Assembly (NCBI RefSeq): GCF_041154745.1
Contig: NZ_AP031573.1
Span: 3,224,001 to 3,288,000, forward strand
Length of the DNA: 64,000 bases
From: Flavobacterium sp. CFS9
GTDB taxonomy: Bacteria > Bacteroidota > Bacteroidia > Flavobacteriales > Flavobacteriaceae
Reading direction: 5' to 3'
Under the pieces are notes generated by a model, which had not been told where the DNA came from, searched no databases, and was given only the letters and a program-made list of their open reading frames with translations. The position numbers and the translations under genes are program-made. Below are positions 63,060 through 64,000 of the stretch, one piece after another (the first letter of the stretch is position 1; each line of letters begins with the position of its first letter).

Positions 63060-64000
63060 TTAGAATTGAACTTTTACCGCCAAGGAATAAGAACTTGGAA
63101 TTGGCACGGTTCCAAAATTGTATTTCGCTACAGAAGACTGTCCGCCTGAGTTGGTTTCCGGATCGAAACTGGTGAAATTATCCCAGGAGATCAGGTTTCT
63201 TCCACTGGCAGTGATCGTCAAATCATCGAAGAAATTGTTTAATTTTCCGAAAGAATAATTCAACGAAACTTCTCTTAATTTCAAATAGCTTCCGTCTACA
63301 ACTCTGAACTCTTCAACATTGTAAACCGACCAGATGTATCCGCGAGGCAATTCTCCGTTAAGTTCCTGAGCTACGATTGTTCCTGATCCCACACCCTGTC
63401 TGGTTCTGTAATCGGCATCAAAAACATCTACGCCCTGCACACCGTCAAACAATATAGAAAGACCAAATTTTTTGTAATTCAGATTGGCTCCGAATGAAAT
63501 GATATAATCCGGATTTGGATTGCCAATTTGTTTGTTTAAAATAGTTCCGGTTGGCTGTCCTGAAGCATCTCTTTGTGGTGCTCCGGTATTGACATCTCCC
63601 TTTTCAGTTTGTGGATATCCGCTTGGAGTTAACAATAAACTGCCGTCAGGATTTCGGGCAAAATAAGTTCCGTAGAAAATTCCGATAGGTTTGTCCATCT
63701 CCACAAAAACGGGAGCTCCTGCTAAGTTACTGTCCAGTTTGAAACGAGTTTGTGGTAATCCTGTCACTTTGTTTCTGTTGCTGCTGTAGTTTACAAAGAC
63801 ATCAAGGTGCAGGTTTTCTTTTTTGATCAGATCGTATTTCAAATTGACTTCGAATCCTTTGTTGTTCATTTGTCCGATGTTTTTAATCGTATTCGTAGCC
63901 CCTTCGGAAGCCGCGAGCTGAACCGGTAATAACAAGTCGTCAATGTCGGCATTATAATAGCTGAAAGATAAATTCAGACGGTCTTTGATGAAACCAAAAT
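63060..64000 (-). CDS. SusC/RagA-family TonB-dependent transporter (C-terminal part)
   Basis: The frame stays open to the window edge (reading ...DRLNLSFSYYNADIDDLLLP...), so at least 313 residues of the barrel are here and the N-terminus is outside. Typical SusC features: NKGFEVNLKYDLIKKENLHL, GNPNPDYIISFGANLNYKKF, LSILFDGVQGVDVFDADYR, LREVSLNYSF and a terminal VKVQF strand. It imports ligands across the outer membrane with the SusD partner 15 nt downstream. A TTG at 63935 could be mistaken for a start but lies inside the barrel. Confidence 0.93.
   Translation of the reverse strand, partial: FGFIKDRLNLSFSYYNADIDDLLLPVQLAASEGATNTIKNIGQMNNKGFEVNLKYDLIKKENLHLDVFVNYSSNRNKVTGLPQTRFKLDSNLAGAPVFVEMDKPIGIFYGTYFARNPDGSLLLTPSGYPQTEKGDVNTGAPQRDASGQPTGTILNKQIGNPNPDYIISFGANLNYKKFGLSILFDGVQGVDVFDADYRTRQGVGSGTIVAQELNGELPRGYIWSVYNVEEFRVVDGSYLKLREVSLNYSFGKLNNFFDDLTITASGRNLISWDNFTSFDPETNSGGQSSVAKYNFGTVPIPSSYSLAVKVQF

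Noticed and set aside
63060..63935. SusC-like protein starting at a TTG at 63935
   Set aside because: The frame continues upstream with barrel-like sequence to the window edge, so the TTG is internal.

Overview
The window reads as a chromosomal segment of a Flavobacterium-like member of the Bacteroidota. Evidence: AT-rich sequence, promoters of the TAnnTTTG type, SusC/SusD proteins, a RibBA-LptG-LolA-FtsK block in flavobacterial style, Bacteroidota-type mobilization and RteC proteins, and dispersed palindromic repeats between core genes. The left ~40.8 kb is accessory DNA and the right ~23 kb is core chromosome; a tRNA-Ser(UGA) gene marks the junction.

1-16.4 kb (all minus strand) is one defence-type operon. 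In transcription order it holds an AbiEi-like wHTH regulator, an AbiEii-like nucleotidyltransferase, an N6-adenine methyltransferase (HsdM type), a specificity subunit (HsdS type), a 1490-residue NERD/double-kinase/P-loop protein, an unrecognised 518-residue protein, and a very large HerA/FtsK-like ATPase that runs off the left edge. The order MTase-HsdS-kinase-unknown-ATPase matches my recollection of the methylation-associated defence system (MADS: mad2, mad5, mad6, mad7, mad8). The genes I would expect between methylase and specificity subunit are absent. A four-half-site operator overlaps the promoter.

16.7-24.7 kb is a mobilizable-element module: relaxase, MobC, an oriT-like nested inverted repeat, an XRE regulator with an operator cluster, an operon of NTase/HEPN-like proteins (the last one frameshifted), an RteC-like protein and a small HTH protein. 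It ends at a first tRNA-Ser(UGA) gene.

24.9-40.6 kb lies between two near-identical tRNA-Ser transcription units. It carries a secreted M43 metalloprotease, a trypsin-like protease translationally coupled to a 1113-residue probable outer-membrane protein, an Avs-like nuclease-STAND protein with an HNH partner, a YhcG/DUF1016 nuclease gene surrounded by a family of perfect palindromes, and a tyrosine recombinase beside the second tRNA. An 85-nt direct-repeat family flanks the Avs/HNH pair.

41-64 kb is core DNA on the minus strand: thioesterase, RibBA with a degenerate RibA half, LptG-type permease, LolA, FtsK, DgkA, Tpx, a thioredoxin/peroxiredoxin group, then a peptidoglycan-recycling and amino-sugar locus (NagZ-like GH3, AmpG-like MFS, GHL10 hydrolase, NagX-like protein, AnmK, Na+ symporter, MurQ, SusD, SusC). 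Together these could import muropeptides or MurNAc sugars and convert them to GlcNAc-6-P. Family assignments come from motifs read by eye; no database search was possible.
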